DNA from: a bacterium
GTDB taxonomy: Bacteria > Acidobacteriota > Blastocatellia > Pyrinomonadales > Pyrinomonadaceae
NCBI GenBank assembly: GCA_029945985.1
Contig: JAQSDP010000420.1
Coordinates: 1-19,337, forward strand
Direction: 5' to 3'
DNA: 19,337 nucleotides
Below, piece after piece: positions 7,919 through 16,685 of this stretch; the stretch's first letter is position 1, and each line of letters opens with the position of its first letter. The translations under genes were made by a program, and so were the position numbers. Below the pieces are notes generated by a model, which did no database searches, was not told the origin of the DNA, and saw only the letters and a program-made list of their open reading frames with translations.

Positions 7919-8217
7919 CTACCTTGAATTTTGGGCATCTATCCTCCTGACTGGTAAACCGAAACAATCCCATTCTTCGAATCGAAGACATTATGGACCT
8001 TGACATCGGTCTTCCGAGGATCATTTAGAGCCATATTGTGAGGGACACGGACTGGAGATGGAAACCGACCGAGGACGCTTCGATTTCGAATCACTGAGGC
8101 CGTGTGTCGCCGCATGGAGCCTCAGGTAGTTCAATTCTTCGATACGAGAAAGAACTTAATATATTAGGCGCAGTTGATTAAGATCAAGACAGACATTCTC
8201 TAAAAACACTTGCCGAG
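7919..8217. other. Gap between VCBS remnant and protease terminator
   Basis: No recognisable gene. On the minus strand a 58-codon frame runs from ATG 8115 to a TAG at 7939-7941. Its stop directly touches another ATG (7938) that has AGGAGG 4 nt upstream and opens a frame running into the VCBS remnant in the wrong phase. This could be the scarred 5' part of the broken gene or chance. The peptide (ending NVFDSKNGIVSVYQSGG) resembles nothing I know. Confidence 0.3.
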
Positions 8218-8248
8218 AAAAAATGCGGCCAGCCTGACGGCCGACCGC
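8218..8248 (-). terminator. Intrinsic terminator of the M36 protease gene
   Basis: Read on the minus strand, 8248-8225 folds into a 10-bp stem (two G-U pairs) with a GTCA tetraloop, followed by ATTTTTT. It begins about 30 nt after the protease stop codon. Confidence 0.85.
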
Positions 8249-8276
8249 AATTATATTGATTCAAACCGTTAAGGCT

Positions 8277-11200
8277 TTATGGGATATATCCCTTCAAAAT
8301 GGGAATATCGCTGGATATACCCCATTGAACCGCGGCTAGGCTTCCGTTACTTGAGAACGTCGTCCACCAAACACCGTTCCGGTAAACCGCTGGATCGTAA
8401 TTTCCATCACCGTCATAGTCGCCGGGAACCGGAATATCTCCGCTTACACCCCAGTTCATCTGAGTATAGCCTCCGCCTGAACTTCGGAGAATCCACCAGT
8501 CCCCGTCCGTCGGCCGGAAAACCGCATAATCGTCTTTGCCATCGTTGTCGTAGTCAGCCGGTACGAGAATGTCTGAAGCGATCCCCCAGTTCGCGCCTGT
8601 GATGCTTCCATCAATGCTACGCCTCGTCGTCCAGACTCCATTGTTATAGAGAGTGAGATCGCCCTTGCCGTCGCCGTCGAAATCACCCGCAACCGGGACA
8701 TCACCAGGCGAGCCAAACTGGTATCCCTGGAAGCCGCCGTCAGCCTCGAGAATGTACCAAACTCGCTCGGCGGGACGATAAAGTCCATAGTCCGGTAATT
8801 CGTCGCCATCGTAATCTCGCACGACTGGAACATCGCCTGCGATCCCCCAGGCATAAGCATTGTAAGTGAAGTTACTGCTCCTCAACACCCAGAAGATGCC
8901 ATTTCCGCCACCTTGTCCGGGACGATAGACCGCTACGTCTGTCTTGCCATCGTTATCGAAGTCCGCCGGAACAGGTACGTCCCCCGAGATGCCCCAATTG
9001 AAAGCGACGTAGCCCGAATTACTCGATGGCAGGAGATACCAATTTCCCTCGCCCGGACGGAAGACCGCAAGGTCGCTCTTGCCGTCCCCGTCGAAATCCG
9101 ATCGCTTGTTCGGGCCGGATGCGAACGAACACTGCGATTGTCCGCTGACCGCGACATCGTCTACGAACCATCCCTCAACGCCAGTGTTATTGTCCATGCC
9201 AAAGCGCCATCTCAAGCGGACGTTTTTACCGGCTGCAGTAGAAGGCAACTGAGCGACCGTTGTAACGTAACCGCCGGAGTCTCCGGTCCAGGCATTTCGG
9301 AGTTCGATCGGATTGTCGTTGTCTGCGAGAAAGCCATTGTATCCGTTCTGCCGGAAGGAGCCTCCTGCAATTATCAAGTCCTGGTATGGGCCGCCATCGA
9401 CGCTGATCTCAAGTACACCGCCGTCCCAGCCCGCTTCCGTGTTGTAGCGGTGCCTAAACGATGCGCTCGCCGAGGCTGATTGGATTGGATAGGATGGCGA
9501 CGTAAGACTCGTCGTGCCGTTCTGACCAGAGGTCGCGCCGGGCGGGTTCGCCGCAAAAGCCGCGTTGGGTGCCGAACTCGGGGTTGTCGTCGTGGTTCTG
9601 AAGGCGTTTGCGGCGCCGTTGACCTCGTTGGTGACTTCCCAGCCGGCGGGTAGTGCCGGGGCGGTGACACCATCGAATTTTTCGGTCTCGGTTACGACCG
9701 AAGCGCCGGTGTAGATCTTTCGCGTGAAAGTGATCGGCCCTAAGCTGCTTGTTACATTGATAGTAATATCGACGACCGATCCGCATCCGAGGCCAGCGGG
9801 AATCGTGTAGTTGAACACATTACTCGCTGTGCCGTTATCGGCGATGGTTCCGTAAGAGAGTGTGCTCGATCCCACAACCTGGGCCATAACGTTGGATGCT
9901 GCGGAACCCGTTGTGTTGGCAAGCGGGATCGTCAGCTGCAGCGTTTCGCCTGGTTCGGCAACTCCGTCACCATCGCCGCTCTGCGTATCCGAGAAGGCCA
10001 ACTCTGGAGACTGAGCAAGGTTCGGAAGGTCAAAAGCTTCGGTAACTCGGATAGTTCCGAGACCCGTGCCTGTACCGCTGGTACCGCCATTATTCTGTAT
10101 AGAAGCGGAAAACCCGATGCCTCGAATAGCAAAACCCCGCCACACGTCATCGACGTCCGCACTCGAACCGCCAGCCCGTGCGGCCGCCACGATGGCGTCG
10201 CGTCCGGAAATAAAGTTTGGATTGCCAGGAGAAAGCTTCATCCCGTCAGTCACGAGTTGTAGCACGCGGCGGTTGCCATCAGCCCATCCGAGCCGCTGGA
10301 CCATTCGACCGCGAACTTCCCAAAGGGCGCTGCTCCATATCTCTCCAGCTGCGTGGACGCCGTCGGAGAACGTGGCATTGAATGCGGGGCTGAAGGCGCC
10401 GTCGGTCAGGCTGATCTTCGTCGAGTCAATATCCTGAAATGTAAGCGGGTTGTGCGGCCGATTGTTAGGGCCGCCCGTGAACGCCATCACCGCCTTCGGA
10501 AACCTGCGTATTCCGTAATAGCTATTTGCAAAGTTCGAAGAGCGTAGTTGGTAAGTATCGTACGCGCCTGTGGAATATACACCGTTGATGGGGTCGGTCG
10601 GCTCGCTTAGCATCGCGTGAGCATAGAAGTCAGACCAACCCTCGCCCATCCCGCGCGAGAAGTCAGGGCCGAGTCCGCCTGCGTTCGAATGAAGGCGGTT
10701 CGATAGACCGTGGGTCAACTCGTGGATGATCACGTCGGCATCTAGCGATCCGTCGATGTCCAGCGCAGCGGGGTTGGTCCAGATATACATCTGCATCGTC
10801 GGGCGGTTACCATCCGACGGGGTCGAAAAGTTAGCGTTATTTGATCCGTTGCAATCCTGAGCCTGCGCCGAAACTCGATCATTCCCGACTCCGCCGCGGC
10901 CGAAATTGTTCTGCTGGAAGTTCCGATGCTGCTCGGTAAAGCCAAGGAGATAGGTCTCGTCGTGGAATATATTCGAGATGTAGAAGAGTTGAGTCGAAAC
11001 AGCCCGTTGGAAGTCGGTCGGAACATTTGTTCCCGCCGCCAGACAGATGTTGGCTGTCTGTCCGGCCGGCAAAGGAGCGTCGCCTGTCTGGGCGCCGTTC
11101 GGATCTGGCGTCGCCGGATTCATCGGGAAGTCGAATGTACGGCCTGCGTTTGTCGGGATGCCGTTCGGGTCTATTCCGTTGGCACGGTCGGAGCCTTGAT

Positions 11201-12419
11201 CGTTGGGTGACTCGCGGTCAAGTCCGGCTTGAACGTTATTGCCATCGAGCGTGGTCGCTCCGTCGGTGAGCCAACCGAGATCATTGAATTGGTACGGCGC
11301 TTCGTTGCCGATCCGGGTTACCAATGTCCGCGCTATCGGAGCACCCTGAGTCGCAAAGCCGGGTGACGTCGGTCCCGGGGTGATCGGAAAAGGACTGTCC
11401 GCAATGTTGACCATCGCGTTGGGATTGGCGTAAACGCGATAGCTCGCCGATTGCGTCTGGTCCTCCGTCAGATTCTTTCGCCACAGAAGGTCGCCCGATC
11501 GGGCGTCGACGATGACGTAATATGTCGAGACCTCCTGTCGGACCAAAACCCGCCAAGCCGGTACCACCGTGCCGGGTTCAAGCGGGAAGTAGATCTTCTC
11601 AGAGACTGTTCCAAACTCCTCGTCGCCGAACACCGCTCGGTCGCCGGTCGAGACTGATTGATTGATCTTTGTCTCGAACTCTCGCACACGCTGCCCGAGA
11701 TGATCAGCCGCAGCGGCGACAGCAAATGCAGGATCGCCGAATTCGCGCGAGACTCTTGCTTGATCCAGGCCCGCCGCCAGGCCATTGACGACCCTCGCGA
11801 GACTTCCATCCTGTCCAAAACCCGCAACCACTTCGCCGCCGAAAACCGGGATCTGGTCGATCTTTTGTTCGAGGATCACCCACGACATATTCCCGTCAGG
11901 GTTCGTGTAATCCGCGGTCGTGAGAAGCTCGTCGATCTGTTCGTCGCGAACACCAAGAAGGCCGTTGTTCGACCTCAGAAAGCTTCGAAGCGCCCCGACC
12001 TTGTCGCCGCCCTTTGCCGACTGCATGAATGCCTTATCGACTTTCGCGTCGGGCCCGATCACTTCCGGAACTCCTGTTTCCGGGCTGTATTCGATCTTGA
12101 GTTCGGGCACCCTCGATTTGAGTTTTGCCTCCGCCGCCACGAAGTTGTCACGCATATCGGCGGCAGCATCCGCCCCGATGTTGTCGCGCATACGTAATTC
12201 ACCGCGCTTGATCACCGAGTTCTTATCCAGCCGAATGTCGTAGTTCTTGATCCCCTGACCATGGCTTTCGGTACGTTCGACCAGGCCTCTTCCTCCACGC
12301 TTATTCTGAGCTTCAGACACGAAGAAAACAGGAGCGAGTATGAGCGCAGTAAGCAGCGCGAGGCCTGCGAGGATTGGGAGGGCTCGACGTGCTGAGCCGC
12401 GAGACTTCGGTTGATCCAT
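8277..12419 (-). CDS. Secreted M36 (fungalysin) metalloprotease with VCBS tail
   Basis: A 1380-residue exported zinc endopeptidase. Order: signal segment (hydrophobic about 14-34, likely cut near SEA-Q38); FTP/PepSY-like propeptide (about 60-330, including SWVILEQKIDQIPVFGG); M36 catalytic domain (about 340-790) with zinc motif HELTHG (H566, E567, H570) and third ligand E593 in GMGEGWSDF; a CARDB-like beta domain (about 800-905); a jelly-roll/MAM-like domain (about 910-1095, ending GWFVDDVAVSG); and six VCBS/FG-GAP repeats (about 1106-1380) with Ca-binding-like DGDGKSD loops. The propeptide keeps the enzyme inactive until processed; the tail probably serves surface retention or substrate binding. 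A weak GGAG lies 12 nt before the ATG. Monocistronic, closed by a strong terminator. Confidence 0.95.
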   Translation of the reverse strand: MDQPKSRGSARRALPILAGLALLTALILAPVFFVSEAQNKRGGRGLVERTESHGQGIKNYDIRLDKNSVIKRGELRMRDNIGADAAADMRDNFVAAEAKLKSRVPELKIEYSPETGVPEVIGPDAKVDKAFMQSAKGGDKVGALRSFLRSNNGLLGVRDEQIDELLTTADYTNPDGNMSWVILEQKIDQIPVFGGEVVAGFGQDGSLARVVNGLAAGLDQARVSREFGDPAFAVAAAADHLGQRVREFETKINQSVSTGDRAVFGDEEFGTVSEKIYFPLEPGTVVPAWRVLVRQEVSTYYVIVDARSGDLLWRKNLTEDQTQSASYRVYANPNAMVNIADSPFPITPGPTSPGFATQGAPIARTLVTRIGNEAPYQFNDLGWLTDGATTLDGNNVQAGLDRESPNDQGSDRANGIDPNGIPTNAGRTFDFPMNPATPDPNGAQTGDAPLPAGQTANICLAAGTNVPTDFQRAVSTQLFYISNIFHDETYLLGFTEQHRNFQQNNFGRGGVGNDRVSAQAQDCNGSNNANFSTPSDGNRPTMQMYIWTNPAALDIDGSLDADVIIHELTHGLSNRLHSNAGGLGPDFSRGMGEGWSDFYAHAMLSEPTDPINGVYSTGAYDTYQLRSSNFANSYYGIRRFPKAVMAFTGGPNNRPHNPLTFQDIDSTKISLTDGAFSPAFNATFSDGVHAAGEIWSSALWEVRGRMVQRLGWADGNRRVLQLVTDGMKLSPGNPNFISGRDAIVAAARAGGSSADVDDVWRGFAIRGIGFSASIQNNGGTSGTGTGLGTIRVTEAFDLPNLAQSPELAFSDTQSGDGDGVAEPGETLQLTIPLANTTGSAASNVMAQVVGSSTLSYGTIADNGTASNVFNYTIPAGLGCGSVVDITINVTSSLGPITFTRKIYTGASVVTETEKFDGVTAPALPAGWEVTNEVNGAANAFRTTTTTPSSAPNAAFAANPPGATSGQNGTTSLTSPSYPIQSASASASFRHRYNTEAGWDGGVLEISVDGGPYQDLIIAGGSFRQNGYNGFLADNDNPIELRNAWTGDSGGYVTTVAQLPSTAAGKNVRLRWRFGMDNNTGVEGWFVDDVAVSGQSQCSFASGPNKRSDFDGDGKSDLAVFRPGEGNWYLLPSSNSGYVAFNWGISGDVPVPADFDNDGKTDVAVYRPGQGGGNGIFWVLRSSNFTYNAYAWGIAGDVPVVRDYDGDELPDYGLYRPAERVWYILEADGGFQGYQFGSPGDVPVAGDFDGDGKGDLTLYNNGVWTTRRSIDGSITGANWGIASDILVPADYDNDGKDDYAVFRPTDGDWWILRSSGGGYTQMNWGVSGDIPVPGDYDGDGNYDPAVYRNGVWWTTFSSNGSLAAVQWGISSDIPILKGYIP

Positions 12420-12695
12420 TCTAATCTATTCTCCAGTCGGGACTTGCCGACACGCGAGGTGCCTGCATCTAAGGATAAAAACTACGAATAACCAAGGATT
12501 TCAGGCATCTGCCACCGATTGGACACGATGAACATACACGGATTCGGCCGTGAGCTTTCCTCTGGATGCGCTTTCTTAATTAATACGAAGTGTCGGTTGG
12601 TTCGGGTTTCGAACGTTAACGAACTTTCAATTTTCCCAAATCTCGCGGCAGAGTGTCAATCTTTAATTCGCTTGCTAACATAGACATATATCGCA
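12420..12695. other. Divergent promoter region, protease and dinG
   Basis: A 276-bp non-coding spacer between divergent starts. On the plus strand an extended -10 TGCTAACAT (12673-12681) lies only about 15 bp before the dinG ATG, which would make that transcript nearly leaderless; no good -35 is seen. No confident minus-strand promoter was found. Confidence 0.35.
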
Positions 12696-14663
12696 ATGGA
12701 AGATGTATTCGGCCCGGCGGGCGTGATTGCAAGATCGCACAAAAACTATGAGTATCGCGAAGGCCAGGTAAAAATGGCCAACGCGATTGCGGACGCGTTT
12801 GCCCAAAAACGGCACCTGATCGTCGAAGCCGGCACCGGGACGGGTAAAACGCTTGCCTATCTCATCCCGGCGATCGCCACGGCCCTTAGCGAGAAAAAGC
12901 GGATCATCATCTCGACCGGCACCAAGAATCTGCAGGAACAGCTGATGGAGAAGGACATACCCTTCCTTCAAAAGGTACTGCCCAAAAAGTTTTCGGCGGC
13001 CTATATGAAGGGCCGAGGCAACTACGCTTGCCTGTATAGGGTTCAGAAGGCAGAACATCAGCCGATACTCGACGGCGTCGGCCAGTTAGATCAGTTCGAC
13101 GCGGTCCGCCGCTGGACGTACGAGACCCAGACCGGCGATCGCCGCGAACTCGTCGACCTGCCCGAAGATCTTTCATTCTGGAATCGCATCAACGCGCGGG
13201 GCGACGTTTGTATCGGGCAGAAGTGTCCTGAGTACGAACCCTGTTTTATAACCCGAATGCGTGCACGAGCGGACGCGGCAGATATCTTGATCGTGAACCA
13301 CCATCTTTTCTTCGCGGATCTCAACGTTCGCGGCAACCAGTTCGGTAAGGTCTTGCCGGATTACGCCGCAGTCATCTTTGACGAAGCCCACTTGATCGAA
13401 GACATCGCGTCGGACTATTTCGGATTCCAGGTATCCAGCTTTCAACTCGACGAACTCGTCCGCGACACCGACACGCTCCCGATCACCGACGCGATCGTCA
13501 CCCGCGATCTGACGAAAGCCGCGGCAAAGATAATCGCTCTCGCCGATCATTTCTGGATAAAGTTTGCGATGGCGCGGTTTGACGGCAGGTTTCCGCTCAC
13601 GCAGGATCTGTTCAGCTATCGTGATCGCGAGGGCAGCGATCAGCCGACTCCGCTCGGCGAGGCGTATCTCGCGCTCGACGGAGCGCTCGGCAGCCTTGTC
13701 GCGACTCTCGACCCACTTGCCGAGACCGCTCCTGAGATCGACAGCCTCGTCCGCCGGGCGCGCCAGGCGCGATTCGACCTTGATTTCGTGACCAGCCAAT
13801 CCGAACGCAACTACGTTTATTGGATCGAGAAACGCGGCAAGGGGATGTTCCTTCGGGCGTCGCCGGTGGACGTATCGGAGCTTCTACGCGAAAAACTTTT
13901 CGACAAGGTAGACACCTGCATACTCACCTCCGCGACACTTTCCAGCGCGGGATCGTTTAACTTCGTCCGCGAACGGCTGGGCCTCGATACCGCCAAGACT
14001 TCCGGGTTCACGGCTCCCTCTTCGTTCGATTTCGAGGAGCAATCGATCCTCTATCTGCCCAAGGCGATGCCCGATCCGCGTTCGCCGGAATTCACACAAC
14101 TTGCCGCCGGCGAGATCGTCAAAATCCTCGCCGTTACGCAGGGGCACGCGTTCGTCCTGTGTACGAGTAATCAATCAATGAACGCTCTTCACGAACTCGT
14201 GTCTTCACGCGTTAACTATCCGTGCTTTGTGCAGGGTTCGATGTCAAAAGCGGGCTTGCTCGAACGTTTCCGAGAGACGCCAAACGCCGTCCTCTTCGCG
14301 ACTTCAAGCTTCTGGCAGGGAGTTGACGTCCAGGGCGATCAGCTATCGTGCGTGATCATTGACAAGCTTCCATTCGCTGTCCCGACCGACCCGATCGTCG
14401 CGGCTCGTTCGCGATTCATCGACGAGAACGGCGGCAAATCGTTCTTCGAATACAGCATCCCTCAGGCCGTGATCACGCTCAAACAGGGAATCGGCCGCCT
14501 CATCCGCAGCCGCACCGACCGCGGCATCATCGCCATCCTCGACCCCCGCATAAAAACCAAAGGCTACGGCCGCGACTTCCTCCGAAGCCTTCCCCGAATG
14601 CGCATCACCGACCGCATCGAAGACCTCGAAGACGTATTTGTGTCAGCGGCCGGCACGTCGTAA
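12696..14663 (+). CDS. dinG: DinG/XPD-family Fe-S ATP-dependent helicase
   Basis: Superfamily 2 helicase that unwinds DNA 5'-3' and, in known relatives, clears R-loops and other structures at damaged or stalled forks. In order: Q-like motif REGQ (21-24); Walker A EAGTGTGKT (44-52); four cysteines suited to a 4Fe-4S cluster (C112, C172, C177, C183) in the spacing seen in DinG/XPD; Walker B DEAH (229-232); motif III-like TSATL; and motif VI QGIGRLIRS (597-605). At 655 residues it is normal length with no exonuclease domain, so it is DinG- or YoaA-like. Start is ATG 12696; no Shine-Dalgarno precedes it, which fits a near-leaderless mRNA. No LexA box was noticed. Confidence 0.92.
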   Translation: MEDVFGPAGVIARSHKNYEYREGQVKMANAIADAFAQKRHLIVEAGTGTGKTLAYLIPAIATALSEKKRIIISTGTKNLQEQLMEKDIPFLQKVLPKKFSAAYMKGRGNYACLYRVQKAEHQPILDGVGQLDQFDAVRRWTYETQTGDRRELVDLPEDLSFWNRINARGDVCIGQKCPEYEPCFITRMRARADAADILIVNHHLFFADLNVRGNQFGKVLPDYAAVIFDEAHLIEDIASDYFGFQVSSFQLDELVRDTDTLPITDAIVTRDLTKAAAKIIALADHFWIKFAMARFDGRFPLTQDLFSYRDREGSDQPTPLGEAYLALDGALGSLVATLDPLAETAPEIDSLVRRARQARFDLDFVTSQSERNYVYWIEKRGKGMFLRASPVDVSELLREKLFDKVDTCILTSATLSSAGSFNFVRERLGLDTAKTSGFTAPSSFDFEEQSILYLPKAMPDPRSPEFTQLAAGEIVKILAVTQGHAFVLCTSNQSMNALHELVSSRVNYPCFVQGSMSKAGLLERFRETPNAVLFATSSFWQGVDVQGDQLSCVIIDKLPFAVPTDPIVAARSRFIDENGGKSFFEYSIPQAVITLKQGIGRLIRSRTDRGIIAILDPRIKTKGYGRDFLRSLPRMRITDRIEDLEDVFVSAAGTS

Positions 14664-14998
14664 AGGCATGATCGGGCGCTTGAATTGGCACCTTAGGAAG
14701 CAAGCAGTAGACGCCCGTCGTTCTCCCGTTTATTTTGTTCTGTGGTTAAATTCCAAGCCAGTGGACGTTGATACGATAGCTTCGCGGTTCATATCGCGAA
14801 GCTTTTTCATGCAGTAACGTAACGGATTCATTGCTAATGCAGCCGCAAGAGAGCATACTCATAGGTGAATAGAGTTACGCTCACTCCTTTTTCAGCCTTC
14901 CCGAATACGTCGGTCAATTCCTGAGTTCAATAGCGAAGTTTTACCGAACGACTCCGTCGTAAGATGGGCAAGCGTTGCTATTTGAAGGAGATCCCAAA
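14664..14998 (+). other. Intergenic region dinG to FAS1 gene
   Basis: No gene seen. It holds an intrinsic terminator (14778-14807) and, close to the next gene, a small perfect inverted repeat ACGAC-TCC-GTCGT (14948-14960), about 40 bp before the FAS1 start, which might be an operator or leader hairpin. The promoter for the FAS1 gene is not clear. Confidence 0.5.
14778..14807 (+). terminator. Intrinsic terminator after dinG
   Basis: AGCTTCGCG (14778-14786) pairs perfectly with CGCGAAGCT (14795-14803) across an 8-nt loop, followed by TTTTC. It lies about 115 nt past the dinG stop. Confidence 0.75.
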
Positions 14999-15523
14999 AT
15001 GTCCGACAAACTAGACCTGATCAATACGATCGCTCACGAAGATAAGTGGTCCACGTTCTCACGCCTGATCGAAAGCTCGGGTGCAAGAGACTGGCTCTCG
15101 CTGGAAGGCGAATTTACGGTGTTCGTGCCGAATAACGATGCGTTCGGGAAGATTCCGGACGCAAAGATGAACGAACTGCTGCAGGAGAAGCGCCAGGCCA
15201 CACTTAGAGAACTGCTTTCGTATCATTTCGTTCCCGGCCTTCACCCGTCGTCTGCACTTACCAGGCCCATGAAGTCGATCACCGGCCAGGAACTGACGTT
15301 CACGGCTTCCAACGGCTTAAAGGTGAACGGAGCAATGCTGCAGGCGAGAAATATCCAGGCGTCGAATGGCGTTGTCCACCAGGTCGACACCGTCCTTGCA
15401 CCGCCGATGAAGACTGCGTTAAAGCCCGGCGGCATACTCGAATTTGCGAAGAATCACTCGATGAGTCCGGGGAGTTCCGAACGGGAAACATACGGCCCGC
15501 GAAGGCAAACGACAATTTTCTAG
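14999..15523 (+). CDS. FAS1 (fasciclin) domain protein, no signal peptide
   Basis: A 174-residue single FAS1 domain, a fold usually involved in adhesion or matrix contacts. The two conserved strands are visible: EFTVFVPNNDAFGKIP (H1 region, about 38-53) and NGVVHQVDTVLAPP (H2 region, about 119-132), with the YH motif as SYHFVPG between them. The start is ATG 14999, preceded by AAGGAG at 8 nt; an in-frame upstream start at 14975 has no such site. Most bacterial FAS1 proteins are exported, but this one has no signal peptide or lipobox, so it is predicted cytoplasmic or exported another way. It ends in a short polar tail and is monocistronic with its own terminator. Confidence 0.88.
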   Translation: MSDKLDLINTIAHEDKWSTFSRLIESSGARDWLSLEGEFTVFVPNNDAFGKIPDAKMNELLQEKRQATLRELLSYHFVPGLHPSSALTRPMKSITGQELTFTASNGLKVNGAMLQARNIQASNGVVHQVDTVLAPPMKTALKPGGILEFAKNHSMSPGSSERETYGPRRQTTIF

Positions 15524-15558
15524 AAGTATAAGATCACTAAAAAGAACACCCACGCTTG

Positions 15559-15590
15559 AACCGGGCGGACTAACGATCCGCCCGGTTTTT
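15559..15590 (+). terminator. Intrinsic terminator of the FAS1 gene
   Basis: A perfect 11-bp stem, AACCGGGCGGA (15559-15569) with TCCGCCCGGTT (15577-15587), a 7-nt loop and a TTTCTTT tail, 36 nt after the FAS1 stop. Confidence 0.9.
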
Positions 15591-15726
15591 CTTTGTTCGC
15601 CTTGCTGTCCAACACCAAGGGCCGCCGTCAAAAACGACGTTATTATTCACAAAGCGCGCCTGACGGAGACCCATTTTAGATCGAACCTCGCGGCACCAGA
15701 GCCGCATGAGTTCCGAACGTATCGTC

Positions 15727-16026
15727 TCAGTTTTCCTTGGACAAATCCCTCAGATCGAGAAATACAAGTTTGCTTTTGAAGTCGGCCTCGATCTTATGTA
15801 CAAACGCGTTTTGGTCGCGACATTGGACCGGGAATCGTTCGCAAAGGACCGTGAACATTCTTTCCATTTCTATCAAGACTGAGGAGATGACATCCCTTTT
15901 TTCGGCGTTAGATATCTGCATAAATTGTAGATTAGCTAAAAGAACGGCCCGTGTATGTGCGGCCTCGCACTCAAGAGAAAGCTTGCCTGGCAACTGTGAC
16001 ATCTGCACGATCCGACGCCCGCTCAA
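15727..16026 (-). CDS. Orphan small helical protein, uncertain
   Basis: I do not recognise this. The frame encodes up to 99 residues from a TTG at 16026, immediately after an in-frame stop; an internal ATG at 16002 gives 91. Composition looks protein-like: amphipathic helical stretches (KLSLECEAAHTRAVLLANLQFM; EKRDVISSVLIEMERMFTVL; FKSKLVFLDLRDL), mixed charges and no low complexity. By contrast, the 97-codon frame opposite it is Ser/Arg/Cys-rich and looks like its shadow. No Shine-Dalgarno is visible before either start. It diverges from the baeRF-like gene. It may be a small cytoplasmic four-helix-type protein, or chance. Confidence 0.4.
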   Translation of the reverse strand: MSGRRIVQMSQLPGKLSLECEAAHTRAVLLANLQFMQISNAEKRDVISSVLIEMERMFTVLCERFPVQCRDQNAFVHKIEADFKSKLVFLDLRDLSKEN

Positions 16027-16130
16027 CTAACCACCCGATCCCGCTCACCTGGTCAGTGCGACAGCGCACATACCCCGCTGACTGATCGGCGTACATTGAT
16101 ATCAAGTCGAAAACTTAAAGGAGACGGCAA

Positions 16131-16526
16131 ATGAAAAACGTGGGTCTTTGGATCGATGTACAAAAAGCAATTATCGTTTCCGCCACGGAACAGGTTTTCG
16201 ATATTGACTTCGTAAACTCCGATATTGATAGTTGCCGGTGGCAGATGGACGTATGGGAACTGCCGACAGCGATCAGGAAAAGACTGTCTGACGACCAACT
16301 TGGATTTTTTTACGAGACCGTTTCAGGCCGCGTATTAGACGCTCGATCCATCCTAATTTTTGGCCCCGGAGATGCAAAGAGCCACCTCCGGCGGCGTCTG
16401 AGCACCGACCACTTTGCCGGGACTATAATTGGCTTCGAATCTTCTGAAACGATATCGGAATCGCAGATCTTCACCCGAGTCAAAACCTCATTTAAGCACG
16501 CGCAGAAAGAATTCAAGATCGCATAA
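16131..16526 (+). CDS. Small eRF1/baeRF-like 'translational machinery' protein
   Basis: A 131-residue cytoplasmic protein of the small family often named 'translational machinery protein', related to the last domain of archaeal/eukaryotic release factor eRF1. Diagnostic segments are the start MKNVGLWIDVQKAIIVS (family: WIDHKEA-like), and the late SILIFGPGDAKSHLRRRL followed by GTIIGFESSETISESQI (family: ILIxGPGxAK ... VGxExxDxxTxxQI). The usual His/charged middle is short. Homologous modules are thought to act on ribosomes, but the function of the single-domain form is unknown. AAAGGAG stands 8 nt before the ATG. A perfect TTGATATCAA palindrome (16096-16105) and a GTGCG/CGCAC hairpin (16056-16069) lie upstream. 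Confidence 0.72.
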   Translation: MKNVGLWIDVQKAIIVSATEQVFDIDFVNSDIDSCRWQMDVWELPTAIRKRLSDDQLGFFYETVSGRVLDARSILIFGPGDAKSHLRRRLSTDHFAGTIIGFESSETISESQIFTRVKTSFKHAQKEFKIA

Positions 16527-16625
16527 AAACTGGGTCACCGGGAGTCGGTATTTCCTTGGTTCGAATTGGAACCCGCAGTTTTACGGCTTCTTATTCTTTC
16601 TTGCGGCGAACGAGGGTCCGATCCA

Positions 16626-16649
16626 GCGGGGCCATCACGGTAACCCCGC
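16626..16649 (+). terminator. Terminator-like hairpin after the baeRF-like gene
   Basis: GCGGGG (16626-16631) pairs with CCCCGC (16644-16649) over a 12-nt loop, followed after a few bases by AT-rich ATTTTATTTTATT. An earlier weaker candidate, AACTG-GGT with ACC-CG-CAGTTTT, lies around 16529-16577. Either could end the baeRF-like transcript; neither has an ideal tail. Confidence 0.4.
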
Positions 16650-16671
16650 AGACATAAATTTTATTTTATTG

Positions 16672-16680
16672 TGCTAGACT
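16672..16680 (+). promoter_or_regulatory. Extended -10 element before the structured RNA
   Basis: TGCTAGACT (TG-n-TAGACT, with TAGACT at 16675-16680) follows an AT-rich block (16652-16670). No strong -35 exists, as is common for extended -10 promoters. The predicted start near 16687 coincides with the left end of the folded element at 16686. Confidence 0.35.
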
Positions 16681-16685
16681 CCGAC

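Noticed and set aside
8913..12197. Long plus-strand ORFs (8913-9479, 11658-12197 and others)
   Set aside because: They lie antisense to the M36 protease, have Arg/Ser/Cys-rich composition without motifs, and are shadows of its codon bias.
15737..16030. 97-codon plus-strand ORF
   Set aside because: It is the mirror of the minus-strand orphan frame; its composition is Ser/Arg/Cys-heavy and less protein-like.
16540..16580. tRNA T-arm-like GGTTCGAATTG
   Set aside because: No acceptor, D or anticodon arms can be formed around it.
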